Made by a program: the position numbers and the translations under genes. DNA of 11,789 nt, taken from assembly GCA_937873345.1 (NCBI GenBank), contig CALMRL010000531.1, positions 1 through 11,789 of the forward strand, read 5' to 3'. Origin of the DNA: an uncultured Beijerinckiaceae bacterium (lineage in GTDB: Bacteria; Pseudomonadota; Alphaproteobacteria; Rhizobiales; Beijerinckiaceae). Within the stretch, counting starts at the first letter, position 1; every line of letters starts with the position of its first letter. Below are positions 1-9,057 of this stretch, one piece after another. Below the pieces are notes generated by a model. It worked only from the letters and a program-made list of their open reading frames with translations, was not told where the DNA came from and searched no databases.

Positions 1-682
1 CCAGGGCGACGTCGAGCGAGCCGAGGTCCACGCCGAGCCCCGCCAGCGCCGCCTCGAAGATGGCGCGCGTGCCCGAGCCCGGCTCGCGCAGCACCCAGGG
101 GCCGCCGGCGATCTCCTTCGAGGTGATCTCCTGCCCGCCGACCACGCCCCGCCCCGCCCAGGGATGGGCGGGCGAGACCACCACGATCAGCCGGTCCCGC
201 GCCAGCTCGGTGACGACGAGCGCGGGGTCCTCCACCGCGCCTTCCACGAAGCCGATCTCGGCGCGGCCGGCGAGCACCGCGTCGACGGCTTCGGCGGAAT
301 TGCCGATGGCGAGGCGGATCGTCAGCGCGGGGTTCGCGCGGCGGAAGCTGACGAGGCGCGACGGCAGCCAGTAGGAGGCGATCGTTTCGCTGGCCTGCAG
401 CAAGAGCCGCCCGCGCTTCAGCCCGGCGATCTCGGCCAGCACCAGCTCGGCGCGGTCGACCTGTGCCAGCACCGCCCGCGCCTCGACGAGGAAGGTGGCG
501 CCGGCCTCGGTCAGGCGGATGCCGCGGCCGACGCGCTCGAACAGCCGCGCGTCGTGCCGCTCCTCCAGCGCCGCGACGTGGGCCGAGACGGCGGACTGCG
601 CGAGGTGCAGCGCCTCGGCCGCCTGCGTCACGTGCTGCCGCTCGGCGACGGCGACGAAGACGCGGAGCTGGTCCAGGGTCAC
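1..682 (-). CDS. LysR-family transcriptional regulator (partial, C-terminus beyond left edge)
   Basis: DNA-binding regulator of the LysR family. About 227 residues are visible and roughly 70 C-terminal residues lie off the window. The product begins MTLDQLRVFVAVAE, followed by a winged helix-turn-helix at about residues 18-40 (TQAAEALHLAQSAVSAHVAA) and a linker helix. The effector domain then starts near residue 92 (GRLLLQASETIASYWLP) and carries REPGSGTR, a motif typical of the CysL/YeiE/CbbR-like subgroup. I chose the GTG at 682 because family members normally start at this MTLDQLRVF position. An in-frame ATG at 745 would add 21 residues that do not resemble the family; neither start has a strong ribosome binding site. 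The effector and target genes cannot be told, because the divergent or downstream neighbour is outside the window. Confidence 0.9.
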   Translation of the reverse strand, partial: MTLDQLRVFVAVAERQHVTQAAEALHLAQSAVSAHVAALEERHDARLFERVGRGIRLTEAGATFLVEARAVLAQVDRAELVLAEIAGLKRGRLLLQASETIASYWLPSRLVSFRRANPALTIRLAIGNSAEAVDAVLAGRAEIGFVEGAVEDPALVVTELARDRLIVVVSPAHPWAGRGVVGGQEITSKEIAGGPWVLREPGSGTRAIFEAALAGLGVDLGSLDVAL

Positions 683-850
683 GGGAAGCGGGTCACGAGT
701 GGGATCAAGGAAATCGCGGAGGTGGCAGGCGCTGCGGGGAGGCATGCCCTGTGCCGAGCATAGCGGCGCGCCCGCCGGCGGACCAGGCGGCTGCGCAGGA
801 GCGCTGGCTGCCGCACGCGTTCGACCCGGCCAGTTACTCTCGACATCAGC

Positions 851-883
851 GGCGGCGCATCAGGTCACGACGGATGCGCCGTC
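851..883 (-). terminator. Hairpin between the Crp/Fnr and LysR genes, possible terminator
   Basis: Inverted repeat: GGCGGCGCATC (851-861) pairs with GATGCGCCGTC (873-883) over 11 positions with one G-U pair in RNA, leaving an 11-nt loop. It lies about 55 nt after the stop of the Crp/Fnr gene on the minus strand and before the LysR gene. No T-run follows, so a classical intrinsic terminator is not shown. A structured, factor-dependent end or a 3' stabilising hairpin fits equally well. Confidence 0.3.
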
Positions 884-937
884 ACCGTCCAACAGCAACT
901 CGCCGAGGTCGGTCGCCTTCGCCGCGGCGTCGGATGC

Positions 938-1645
938 TCACATCGGCCACAGCAGCCGGGAGTACTCCGCCTCCGGCTTGCCGTAGGCGCTGCCGACGTA
1001 GCTCTCGATGGCGTCCCGATCGCGTATGGCGACGAGGCCGCGCTCCGACCGGATGAGCCGCATACCCTCGAGGACGTGCAGGGCATTGGTGATGCTCGGC
1101 CGGCGCACCGACAGCATCGAGGCGATGAAGTCATGGGTGAGGGAGAAGCTGCCGCTTTCGCAGCGATCGTGAAACATCAGGAGCCAGCGGGCGAGCCGCT
1201 GCTCGGTCTGCTGCACAGCGTTCGACATGATGGTGCAGGTGCACTGGATGGTGAGCACCTGGGCGAACAGCATCAGCACCTGTCGTAGACTGACGCTATC
1301 CTCGACGGCCGCCATGAACGGGCGAAGCGCGATGCGATAGGCCTCGCCGGCGACCTGCACGTTCGCGTCGTGAGGAATGCGGTCGGACCCGAGGATCACC
1401 GCCGGGTGGAGAAAGCCCTCGCGACCGACGATGCCGACCTCGGCCTGTTGCCCCTCCGCGGACCGCGCCACGATCGATATGACGCCGCTCTCGGGAAAAT
1501 AAACATAGGGTATTTCAGAGTCCGCCCTGATGAGGGTCTCCTGGAAAGCACATTGGTACAACTCAAGATGCTCGGCGAGCAAACAGAAGTCGGACGCGCT
1601 TAGATGGGAGAGGATGTTGTTGCGGTCTTTCCGACGATCATGCAT
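938..1645 (-). CDS. Crp/Fnr-family transcriptional regulator (235 aa)
   Basis: Cytoplasmic transcription factor of the Crp/Fnr superfamily. Residues about 10-125 form the cyclic-nucleotide-binding-like beta-barrel (YVYFPESGVISIVA, then VGIVGREGFLHPAV). A long dimerisation helix follows (about 125-160, including QQTEQRLARWLLMFHDR). The C-terminal winged helix-turn-helix starts near SLTHDFIASMLSVRRPSITN. The N-terminal cysteine cluster of FNR proteins is missing, as are the usual cAMP-contact residues of Crp, so the signal is unknown. The branch is common in Rhizobiales and Methylobacterium. The ATG at 1645 is used, with a second ATG four bases inside in another frame; no clear Shine-Dalgarno precedes it. 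The upstream gap is AT-rich and palindrome-rich, suggesting regulation or autoregulation. Confidence 0.92.
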   Translation of the reverse strand: MHDRRKDRNNILSHLSASDFCLLAEHLELYQCAFQETLIRADSEIPYVYFPESGVISIVARSAEGQQAEVGIVGREGFLHPAVILGSDRIPHDANVQVAGEAYRIALRPFMAAVEDSVSLRQVLMLFAQVLTIQCTCTIMSNAVQQTEQRLARWLLMFHDRCESGSFSLTHDFIASMLSVRRPSITNALHVLEGMRLIRSERGLVAIRDRDAIESYVGSAYGKPEAEYSRLLWPM

Positions 1646-1662
1646 CAGCAGCCCGCAATCAT

Positions 1663-1674
1663 TTGAATTTTCAA
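1663..1674. promoter_or_regulatory. Palindrome TTGAA-N2-TTCAA upstream of the Crp/Fnr gene
   Basis: A perfect 5-bp-arm palindrome, TTGAATTTTCAA, lies about 18-29 bp before the Crp/Fnr start codon, in a short AT-rich island of otherwise GC-rich DNA. Its core 10-mer TGAATTTTCA is the exact reverse complement of TGAAAATTCA at 1754-1763, 90 bp away. It resembles but does not match an FNR box (TTGAT-N4-ATCAA), since the spacing is 2, not 4. A role as an operator is inferred. Confidence 0.35.
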
Positions 1675-1683
1675 GTCTCTGCC

Positions 1684-1699
1684 GTATCAGTGCCGATAC
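1684..1699. promoter_or_regulatory. Inverted repeat GTATC-N6-GATAC
   Basis: Five-base inverted arms (1684-1688 and 1695-1699) separated by 6 bp, about 40-55 bp upstream of the Crp/Fnr start codon on the minus strand. The spacing suits binding of a helix-turn-helix dimer on one face of DNA. Arms this short can occur by chance, so this is only a candidate site. Confidence 0.25.
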
Positions 1700-1753
1700 A
1701 CTTTGCCCTTGTCACTTACAAATGATGGCAAGGAGTTGGCTAGAGCTTTTGGG

Positions 1754-1770
1754 TGAAAATTCATTTTTCA
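1754..1770. promoter_or_regulatory. Inverted repeat TGAAAA-N5-TTTTCA in AT-rich gap
   Basis: Perfect 6-bp arms (1754-1759 and 1765-1770) around TTCAT. The first ten bases, TGAAAATTCA, recur as the reverse complement at 1664-1673. Together with the two other palindromes this marks the 306-bp gap between the CheB gene and the Crp/Fnr gene as a probable control region for the latter. The rest of the gap (about 1775-1951) is GC-rich and holds only a distant 11-bp inverted repeat, CGATCGTCGAT at 1789-1799 against 1834-1844. Confidence 0.35.
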
Positions 1771-1951
1771 TAACGCGTCGCTCCCCCCCGATCGTCGATC
1801 TGCGGGAGGAGACTTCAGAAGAAGCTCCGCCGCATCGACGATCGCGGAAGCCTCGTCGCCGGAGGCGGGACTTGCTCGCTGTTCCCGGCCCTGCAGACAT
1901 CCGGCAGGCTCTGAGCGCGTCTCCGCATTGGCCCGCCGGCGGCGGCTCCGC

Positions 1952-2956
1952 TCAGTCGCTATCGCGGGAGGGGTAGCCGAAAAGGCGCAGCACGGCGTCG
2001 CGCAGGATGGCGGCGTAGCCGCGGTACTCCTGCGCCCGCTCATCGTACATCTCGGCCATCGCGACGCGACCGCTTTGCCGTCCGTCAGCGGCCATTCGTT
2101 GCACGAGCTCGGCGCGCTCCTCGATGATCCGCAGGGCGACGCGCAGCGCCTCGTCGATGCTGCCTTCCTGTTCGTTGGCGAGGATGTCGGCCGTGAAGGC
2201 GTGCCCGACCTGGCAGCGGAAGCGCAGGGGATGGCCGACGCGCACCTTGGACAGCACGCCGCCGCAGCTCGGGCAGGTCAGCGCTGCCGGGTCGGCGAAG
2301 GTCGCGAGCCGCGGTGAGTCGATGCGCTCGCCCGCCGCGATGCTGACCTCCAGCATCACCTCGGGCGGGATCGACACGGAGGGGCCTGCGCGCTCGCGCA
2401 CCAGGTCCGACAGCACGTCGCCGAGCCTCGCGCTGGGCACGACGAGGTCGGCGACGGTTCCCTCCATCGCGCGCCGCGGCATCTCGTTGGCGATCGCGTC
2501 GTCGGGGTCCTGCACCAGCGCCAAGCCGCCGCAACGCTTGATCGCCTGCAGGCCGGCGGCGCCGTCGCTGAGGAAGCCGCTGAGCACCAGGCCGATGACC
2601 CGCGACCCGTAGGCGGCGGCGGCCGAGCGGAACAGCGGGTCGATGGCCGGCCGCGCCATGTTCTCGCGCGGCCCATGGCCGAGCCGTATCACGCCGTCGA
2701 CCAGCAGCAGGTGGCGGTCCGGCGAGGCGAGATAGACGTTGCCGCGCTCGACCTTCAGCCCTTCGGAGGCTTGGTGCACCGGCAGAGGGCCGGCGGCGCT
2801 GGCGACCAGCGCCAGGATGCCGGTGGAGCGCGCCGGCACGTGCAGCACGATGAAGACGGCCGCCGGCAGGTCGGGGGGAAATCCGCTCAGGATGGCCTTC
2901 AGCGGCGCCGTCGCGCCCGCCGAGCCGCCGATGACGAGGATATCGCGATTGCCCAT
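1952..2956 (-). CDS. Stand-alone CheB-type protein-glutamate methylesterase with C-terminal zinc-ribbon-like motif
   Basis: A 334-residue protein with a CheB methylesterase domain at about residues 4-185 and no receiver domain. CheB enzymes remove methyl groups from, or deamidate, glutamate/glutamine sites on receptors. The triad is visible: S12 in GGSAGA, H39 in VLHVP and D131 in LSDGAAG. The C-terminal region has C228-x2-C231 and C248-x3-H252 (CPSCGG ... FRCQVGH), a likely metal-binding ribbon, then a helical tail. This combination is seen in receptor-independent CheB proteins of Rhizobiales. The start at 2956 has TGAGG about 8 bases upstream; the frame is open further upstream but would overlap the divergent gene. 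The divergent neighbour is a CheB-CheR fusion, so both may act on the same unidentified methylated protein. Confidence 0.93.
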   Translation of the reverse strand: MGNRDILVIGGSAGATAPLKAILSGFPPDLPAAVFIVLHVPARSTGILALVASAAGPLPVHQASEGLKVERGNVYLASPDRHLLLVDGVIRLGHGPRENMARPAIDPLFRSAAAAYGSRVIGLVLSGFLSDGAAGLQAIKRCGGLALVQDPDDAIANEMPRRAMEGTVADLVVPSARLGDVLSDLVRERAGPSVSIPPEVMLEVSIAAGERIDSPRLATFADPAALTCPSCGGVLSKVRVGHPLRFRCQVGHAFTADILANEQEGSIDEALRVALRIIEERAELVQRMAADGRQSGRVAMAEMYDERAQEYRGYAAILRDAVLRLFGYPSRDSD

Positions 2957-3068
2957 TTGCCTCACCGCATCGCGTCGTGCATCTGCAGGTGAACGCGGCT
3001 GTGCTAGAAAGGTCCGCCGGCTCTTCGACACGACCGGACCAAATCCCGCCGATGGCCAAATCCCGCCT
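2957..3068. promoter_or_regulatory. Divergent 112-bp control region between the two CheB-domain genes
   Basis: Short gap between the minus-strand CheB gene and the plus-strand fusion gene, which must contain both promoters if the assigned starts are right. I cannot pick convincing -35/-10 boxes. Its right end carries a 17-bp tandem duplication (3039-3072) that includes the start codon of the fusion gene. Confidence 0.4.

Positions 3069-3072
<4 letters not shown>
3039..3072 (+). repeat. 17-bp tandem duplication at the start codon of the fusion gene
   Basis: Two adjacent copies of CCAAATCCCGCC-N-ATG-N (3039-3055 and 3056-3072) match at 15 of 17 positions; a weaker third copy, CCAAGCCCGC, follows at 3073. 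Each copy contains an ATG. The first (3052) opens a six-codon frame, MAKSRL, whose TGA (3070-3072) overlaps the second ATG (3069) as ATGA. The repeat is certain; any role in translation is inferred. Confidence 0.75.
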
Positions 3073-5990
<2,918 letters not shown>

Positions 5991-5996
5991 GGCCGC

Positions 5997-6398
5997 TCAG
6001 AACGGTATCATGGTCCGCGTGCTTGCCAGCCACTCCCTTGACGCCTGCATCTCCCGGTGCAGGGCCTGGACCTGCTCGCGCACGGCCTCGGCGAGACCGT
6101 AGGCGCGCTCGAGCTGCGTTGCCGCACGCATCGCCTCGACGTGCCGCTGGGACGGTCTGTTCGGCTTCTGCTGCACCCTTTCCATGAACGGCAGCGTGAT
6201 GAGGAGCTTGCCCTCCGCGTCCTCGATCTCGAAGGCGCACTCCATCGGGTTCCGCCCGCGGCGGATCAGATCCGCCGTCAGCTCCGGAATGGAACCGTAG
6301 GCTTCGAGGTAGGCCGCCTCGAAATCGGGGCAGTCGAGGCCAATCTCGTCACGTTCGAGCCCTTCGGGCGCCCGCAGGTGGAAGAAGAACATCGGCAT
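5997..6398 (-). CDS. DUF6894-type small protein (133 aa)
   Basis: Begins MPMFFFHLRAPEGLERDEIGLD, the hallmark of the DUF6894 family (MPRFFFHLR...D..G), small proteins of unknown function found in many copies in Methylobacterium, Bradyrhizobium and relatives. Family members are usually about 70-90 residues. This one is longer because of a charged helical C-terminal extension (about 80-125, including AMRAATQLERAYGLAEAV) with coiled-coil character. No signal peptide or membrane segment is seen, so it is probably cytoplasmic. It is convergent with the CheB-CheR fusion, with only 6 bp between the stops. The start at 6398 has a weak GGGA about 8 bases upstream. Its function is unknown. Confidence 0.8.
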   Translation of the reverse strand: MPMFFFHLRAPEGLERDEIGLDCPDFEAAYLEAYGSIPELTADLIRRGRNPMECAFEIEDAEGKLLITLPFMERVQQKPNRPSQRHVEAMRAATQLERAYGLAEAVREQVQALHREMQASREWLASTRTMIPF

Positions 6399-6564
6399 CT
6401 AGCATCCCGGTTCGCTGGCAAGGCGAGGATGGCATCGCGCGAAGGCCCCGCGCAATCGTGATAATGTCTCCGCGAGGCGCGGCGCTTAGGCGCTCCCGGG
6501 GTCGCGGTCGAAGCTAACCCCATCAGAGCACGGGACGATCCATCCTCCCACCATCTGTCGGTGG

Positions 6565-6593
6565 TTGACGAAGGGGAGTAAACTTTGTGATGT
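6565..6593 (+). promoter_or_regulatory. Weak candidate sigma-70 promoter before the second Crp/Fnr gene
   Basis: TTGACG (6565-6570) is followed after 17 bp by TGATGT (6588-6593), about 40 bases before the start codon. A 5-bp inverted repeat, CCACC (6548-6552) and GGTGG (6560-6564), directly abuts the -35 box and could be an operator. The -10 box is poor, so the call rests mainly on the -35 match and position. Confidence 0.3.
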
Positions 6594-6633
6594 TGTGTAG
6601 CGCCGCAACAGCCCATCCCATTAAGATGGAGGC

Positions 6634-7395
6634 ATGCAGCAACACGAGATGGCTAAGCAGTTCATCGCGAAGCTCGGCTGGTTCTCTCCGCTGTCCCGTG
6701 AGGGACACGAGGTGCTTCGCGGACTGACGAGCGCTCGGCCGCGCCGGTTGCTGCCGGGCGAAGACATCATAGGCGAAGGCGAGCGCCCTCGCGCGGTCAA
6801 CATCCTCGTGTCGGGCTGGGCCTGTCGCTGCAAGCAACTCACCAACGGCCGGCGTCAGATCATCTCGCTCATCCTGCCCGGCGACACCTGCGAGCACGTC
6901 GTCTTCGTGCCGGATGAGATGGACCATTCCATCATCGCGCTGTCGCCCTCGAGCACCATCGAGATGCCGCAGAACGTCCTGGATATCCTGGCGAGGGAGC
7001 ACCCGCATCTCGCCCTGGCCTTGAAATGGGAAGCCTTCGTCGGCACGGCGGTGCAGCGCGAATGGACGGTCAACCTCGGACAGCGCACGGCCGTCGAACG
7101 GATGGCCCACCTGTTCTGCGAACTCTTCGTGCGCCTGCAGATGGTCGGGTTGGCGGAGGGCCAGGGCTTCGCGATGCCTTTGACGCAGGGCGATCTCGCC
7201 GATGCCCTCGGGCTCTCGACGGTCCACGTCAACCGCACCCTGCAGGAGCTGCGCGGCCGCGGCTTGCTCAACCTGCGCAACCGCCACCTGACGATCCTGG
7301 ATTTCGACGTCCTGTCGGCCACGGCGAACTTCAACCGCGCCTATCTTCACCTGAGCAGTAGAGCCCAGGTGAACGGAAAAGCCGAAGCGAGCTGA
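6634..7395 (+). CDS. Crp/Fnr-family transcriptional regulator (253 aa)
   Basis: A second Crp/Fnr-superfamily regulator, only distantly similar to the first. The sensor barrel spans about residues 12-130 (LPGEDIIGEGERPRAVNILVSGWACR, with LILPGDTCEHVVF), followed by a dimerisation helix and a C-terminal winged helix-turn-helix (residues 184-208, LTQGDLADALGLSTVHVNRTL). It lacks the FNR iron-sulfur cysteines; the few cysteines present are scattered in the barrel. The signal is unknown. GGAGG at 6628-6632 lies only one base before ATG 6634, which is unusually close; an internal ATG at 6649 would place it 16 bases away. Neither is ideal, but 6634 is retained. It is divergent from the DUF6894 gene across 235 bp. 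Confidence 0.92.
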   Translation: MQQHEMAKQFIAKLGWFSPLSREGHEVLRGLTSARPRRLLPGEDIIGEGERPRAVNILVSGWACRCKQLTNGRRQIISLILPGDTCEHVVFVPDEMDHSIIALSPSSTIEMPQNVLDILAREHPHLALALKWEAFVGTAVQREWTVNLGQRTAVERMAHLFCELFVRLQMVGLAEGQGFAMPLTQGDLADALGLSTVHVNRTLQELRGRGLLNLRNRHLTILDFDVLSATANFNRAYLHLSSRAQVNGKAEAS

Positions 7396-7489
7396 AAAGC
7401 ATCGGTGAGCCGAGAGGCTGTCGACTCGGCAAGATCGGTACTGCGATCGGGCGCTCGCGGCCAATCGAGGACCGCCGGCCGCGCCGGCG

Positions 7490-7510
7490 CAACGCGACAG
7501 CATCGCGTTG
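7490..7510 (+). terminator. Hairpin after the Crp/Fnr gene, possible terminator
   Basis: Perfect 8-bp stem CAACGCGA (7490-7497) and TCGCGTTG (7503-7510) around a 5-nt loop, 95 nt after the stop of the Crp/Fnr gene. No T-run follows. It is compact and stable enough for a terminator in a high-GC genome, but this is not proven. Confidence 0.35.
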
Positions 7511-7543
7511 AATGCCGGACCCGGCGCGATGCTTCACGGCTTC

Positions 7544-7579
7544 GCCGAGCCAGAGCGCCGCTTTCCGCTCCGGCTCGGC
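7544..7579 (+). terminator. Long hairpin upstream of the endonuclease III-like gene
   Basis: GCCGAGCC (7544-7551) pairs with GGCTCGGC (7572-7579), and after one A/C mismatch GAGCG (7553-7557) pairs with CGCTC (7566-7570) around an 8-nt loop, giving 13 pairs in all. It ends just before AGGTGA and a possible TTG start (7589). It could terminate transcription from the Crp/Fnr gene or structure the leader of the next gene. There is no T-run. Confidence 0.35.
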
Positions 7580-7636
7580 AGGTGAGTCTTGGAGTCGCGG
7601 GTTGAAACCGCGCGCGAGCCACCGGATTCGCTTTCC

Positions 7637-8407
7637 ATGCCCATATCCTGCGACGCTATTCCGCCGGCCCAGCCCACCGCGCGCTTGAGGCGGCAGGCGC
7701 GGCGCGAGCGATGGGTGTCGACCGAGGACCTGCGCATCAAGGCCCTCGATGTGCATCGTCGCCTTGGCGAGGAGTTCGGGCTGCCGATCCCCTACTTCCA
7801 CAACCTCGATCCCTTGAGCGAACTCGTCTCCTCGCTCCTGTCGCACCGGACCCGCAACGCCGACTCGGGGCGAGCCTTCAAGGCCCTGCGGGGTCGTTTT
7901 CCCGATTGGGCCGAGGTGATCGACGCCGAGGTCGCCGAGATCGAGACGTTGATCCAAGGCGTGACATGGCCCGAAGCCAAGGCGCCGCGCATTCGGCAGG
8001 TGCTGCGCGATGTGCGCGACCGCCACGGCGCGCTCGACCTCGGCTTCCTGGCCGGGATGGATCCGGAGGCGGCGCGCTTCTGGCTCGCCTCGATTCCCGG
8101 CGTCGGGCCGAAGACCAGCGCGGCCGTGCTGTCCTTCTCCACGCTGCGCATGCCGGCGCTGCCGGTCGACAGCCATCACCATCGCGTCGCGCAACGGCTC
8201 GGGTTGATTGGTCCGAACGTGGATGTCGGCCCGGCCCACGACGCCCTACGGGCGCTTCTGCCCGCCGACTTTACGGCGCAGCAGCTGTACGACGATCACG
8301 AGCTGCTGATGCTGCACGGGCAGAAGACCTGCCACTTCCGTGCGCCCGCCTGTGGCCGATGTCGGTTGCTCGACCAGTGCCCGACCGGGCAGGCACGAAG
8401 CGTATAG
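7637..8407 (+). CDS. Endonuclease III-like HhH-GPD DNA glycosylase
   Basis: A 256-residue (from ATG 7637) base-excision-repair protein of the Nth/HhH-GPD superfamily. These enzymes remove oxidised pyrimidines and cut at the resulting abasic site. The helix-hairpin-helix reads IPGVGPKTSAAVL with the catalytic lysine K159, and the catalytic aspartate is D178 in PVDSHHHRV. A C-terminal C-x6-C-x2-C-x5-C motif (C232, C239, C242, C248) matches the [4Fe-4S] loop of endonuclease III. The family LLSAQATD segment reads LLSHRTRNADS, so lesion specificity may differ from classical Nth and this may be a paralogue. A TTG at 7589 with AGGTGA upstream would add 16 residues; a GTG at 7715 is a third option. 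Confidence 0.9.
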   Translation: MPISCDAIPPAQPTARLRRQARRERWVSTEDLRIKALDVHRRLGEEFGLPIPYFHNLDPLSELVSSLLSHRTRNADSGRAFKALRGRFPDWAEVIDAEVAEIETLIQGVTWPEAKAPRIRQVLRDVRDRHGALDLGFLAGMDPEAARFWLASIPGVGPKTSAAVLSFSTLRMPALPVDSHHHRVAQRLGLIGPNVDVGPAHDALRALLPADFTAQQLYDDHELLMLHGQKTCHFRAPACGRCRLLDQCPTGQARSV

Positions 8408-8480
8408 TCGGGGCCCGCCGGCTGTTCTGGAAAGAGCGCAGAGCGAGCATGGTAGCCATCGCGCGCCCTTCGCCGCATGC

Positions 8481-8570
8481 GGGTAGCATCGGACGTATCC
8501 GCGGCATTGTCAGGCTACCCGGGAACTCTCGCGCGCTCTTGAGCTGCGACGGGCAGCGGCGGCCCGCCGC
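8481..8570. terminator. Convergent intergenic region with candidate terminator hairpins
   Basis: The gap between the convergent glycosylase and small-protein genes (8408-8577) has no credible gene. It contains GGGTAGC (8481-8487) against GCTACCC (8514-8520) with a long loop, GCTGC/GCAGC (8543-8557, 5-nt loop), and the palindrome GCGGCGG-C-CCGCCGC (8556-8570) eight bases after the small gene's stop on the minus strand. The last is the best terminator candidate. None is followed by a T-run. Confidence 0.3.
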
Positions 8571-8577
8571 AAGGCGC

Positions 8578-8823
8578 CTAGAAGTTCTTCTGCGCGCGCA
8601 TCTTGCCGTCCGGGTGCTCGGTGCTCTGACCCGGTGCCACGGGGGCGGCTGGCGAGCCTTTGTTCTCCATCCCCCCTCCGGCCTTCATCGTCGAGTCGGC
8701 CTTGGCGTCGGCGCCGTTGTTGCCGCCGGCAAGGGTGGTGCCGTCCTTCGGCTCGGCCAGCGCCGCACCGGCACCGATCAGCATGGGGACGACGAAGCCT
8801 GTCGCTGCGAATGTCCTGACCAT
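8578..8823 (-). CDS. Small secreted protein with signal peptide (81 aa, unknown function)
   Basis: Begins MVRTFAATGFVVPMLIGAGAALA, a typical signal peptide with a charged start, a hydrophobic core and an ALA cleavage site (after residue 23), leaving a mature protein of about 58 residues in the periplasm or outside the cell. The mature part is rich in Gly, Ala, Asn, Asp, Lys and Pro, has no cysteine, and looks disordered (TLAGGNNGADAKAD, ending PDGKMRAQKNF). The ATG at 8823 is chosen because it gives a proper signal peptide and has AAGGA about 9 bases upstream; the open frame extends to 8919 without plausible sequence. I do not recognise a domain. Similar tiny alanine/glycine-rich exported proteins are common in Methylobacterium, but no role is known. 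Confidence 0.65.
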   Translation of the reverse strand: MVRTFAATGFVVPMLIGAGAALAEPKDGTTLAGGNNGADAKADSTMKAGGGMENKGSPAAPVAPGQSTEHPDGKMRAQKNF

Positions 8824-9008
8824 GCGTATCGATCCTTCTGATTCGTGTCGTCGCGGCATCGGACCGGCCGGCGACGTCCGCCATATGGCTCGGCAACGCT
8901 CAAGGTAAAGGTCTGCCACCGGCGGCTGCTGCCCGGCCCGGTGGAGGCATGCGGTGGTAACGACGATCGAAGACGCCTGGGAATGTAGGCGATCGCGCGC
9001 CGTCTTTC

Positions 9009-9057
9009 TTTACGCTCGTCTCCTAGCGTTCCTCAACCGCTAGGAGACGAGCGTGAG
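9009..9057 (+). promoter_or_regulatory. Perfect 17-bp inverted repeat covering the RBS and start codon of the diguanylate cyclase gene
   Basis: The arm at 9012-9028 (ACGCTCGTCTCCTAGCG) is exactly complementary to 9038-9054, with a 9-nt loop (TTCCTCAAC). As RNA the stem extends by U-G, U-A and U-G pairs to 9009-9057, and after one C-C mismatch by four more pairs (9004-9007 with 9059-9062). The 3' arm holds the Shine-Dalgarno AGGAG (9042-9046), and the stem covers the GTG start (9053-9055). An in-frame TAG at 9041-9043 rules out an upstream start. No T-run follows on either strand, so it is not an intrinsic terminator. It is either a translation-blocking hairpin or a DNA operator. The structure is seen directly; the function is inferred. 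Confidence 0.75.

Noticed and set aside
1663..1674. FNR-type box
   Set aside because: The arms are separated by 2 bases and read TTGAA/TTCAA, not TTGAT-N4-ATCAA; it is only a generic palindrome.
1768..1951. Protein-coding gene filling the gap after the CheB stop
   Set aside because: The open frames here give Arg/Ser-rich products with no ribosome binding site or recognisable pattern.
8520..8550. EcfG general-stress promoter (GGAAC-N16/17-GTT)
   Set aside because: GGAAC is present but no GTT lies at the required distance; other GGAAC occurrences in the window fail as well.
7711..8841. Open frame of 376 codons on the plus strand over the glycosylase gene and beyond
   Set aside because: Low-complexity Arg/Ala/Pro product; the glycosylase frame with catalytic and iron-sulfur motifs overlaps it.
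9012..9054. Intrinsic terminator reading of the 17-bp inverted repeat
   Set aside because: No T-run follows the stem on either strand, and the 3' arm is occupied by the ribosome binding site and start codon of the cyclase gene.
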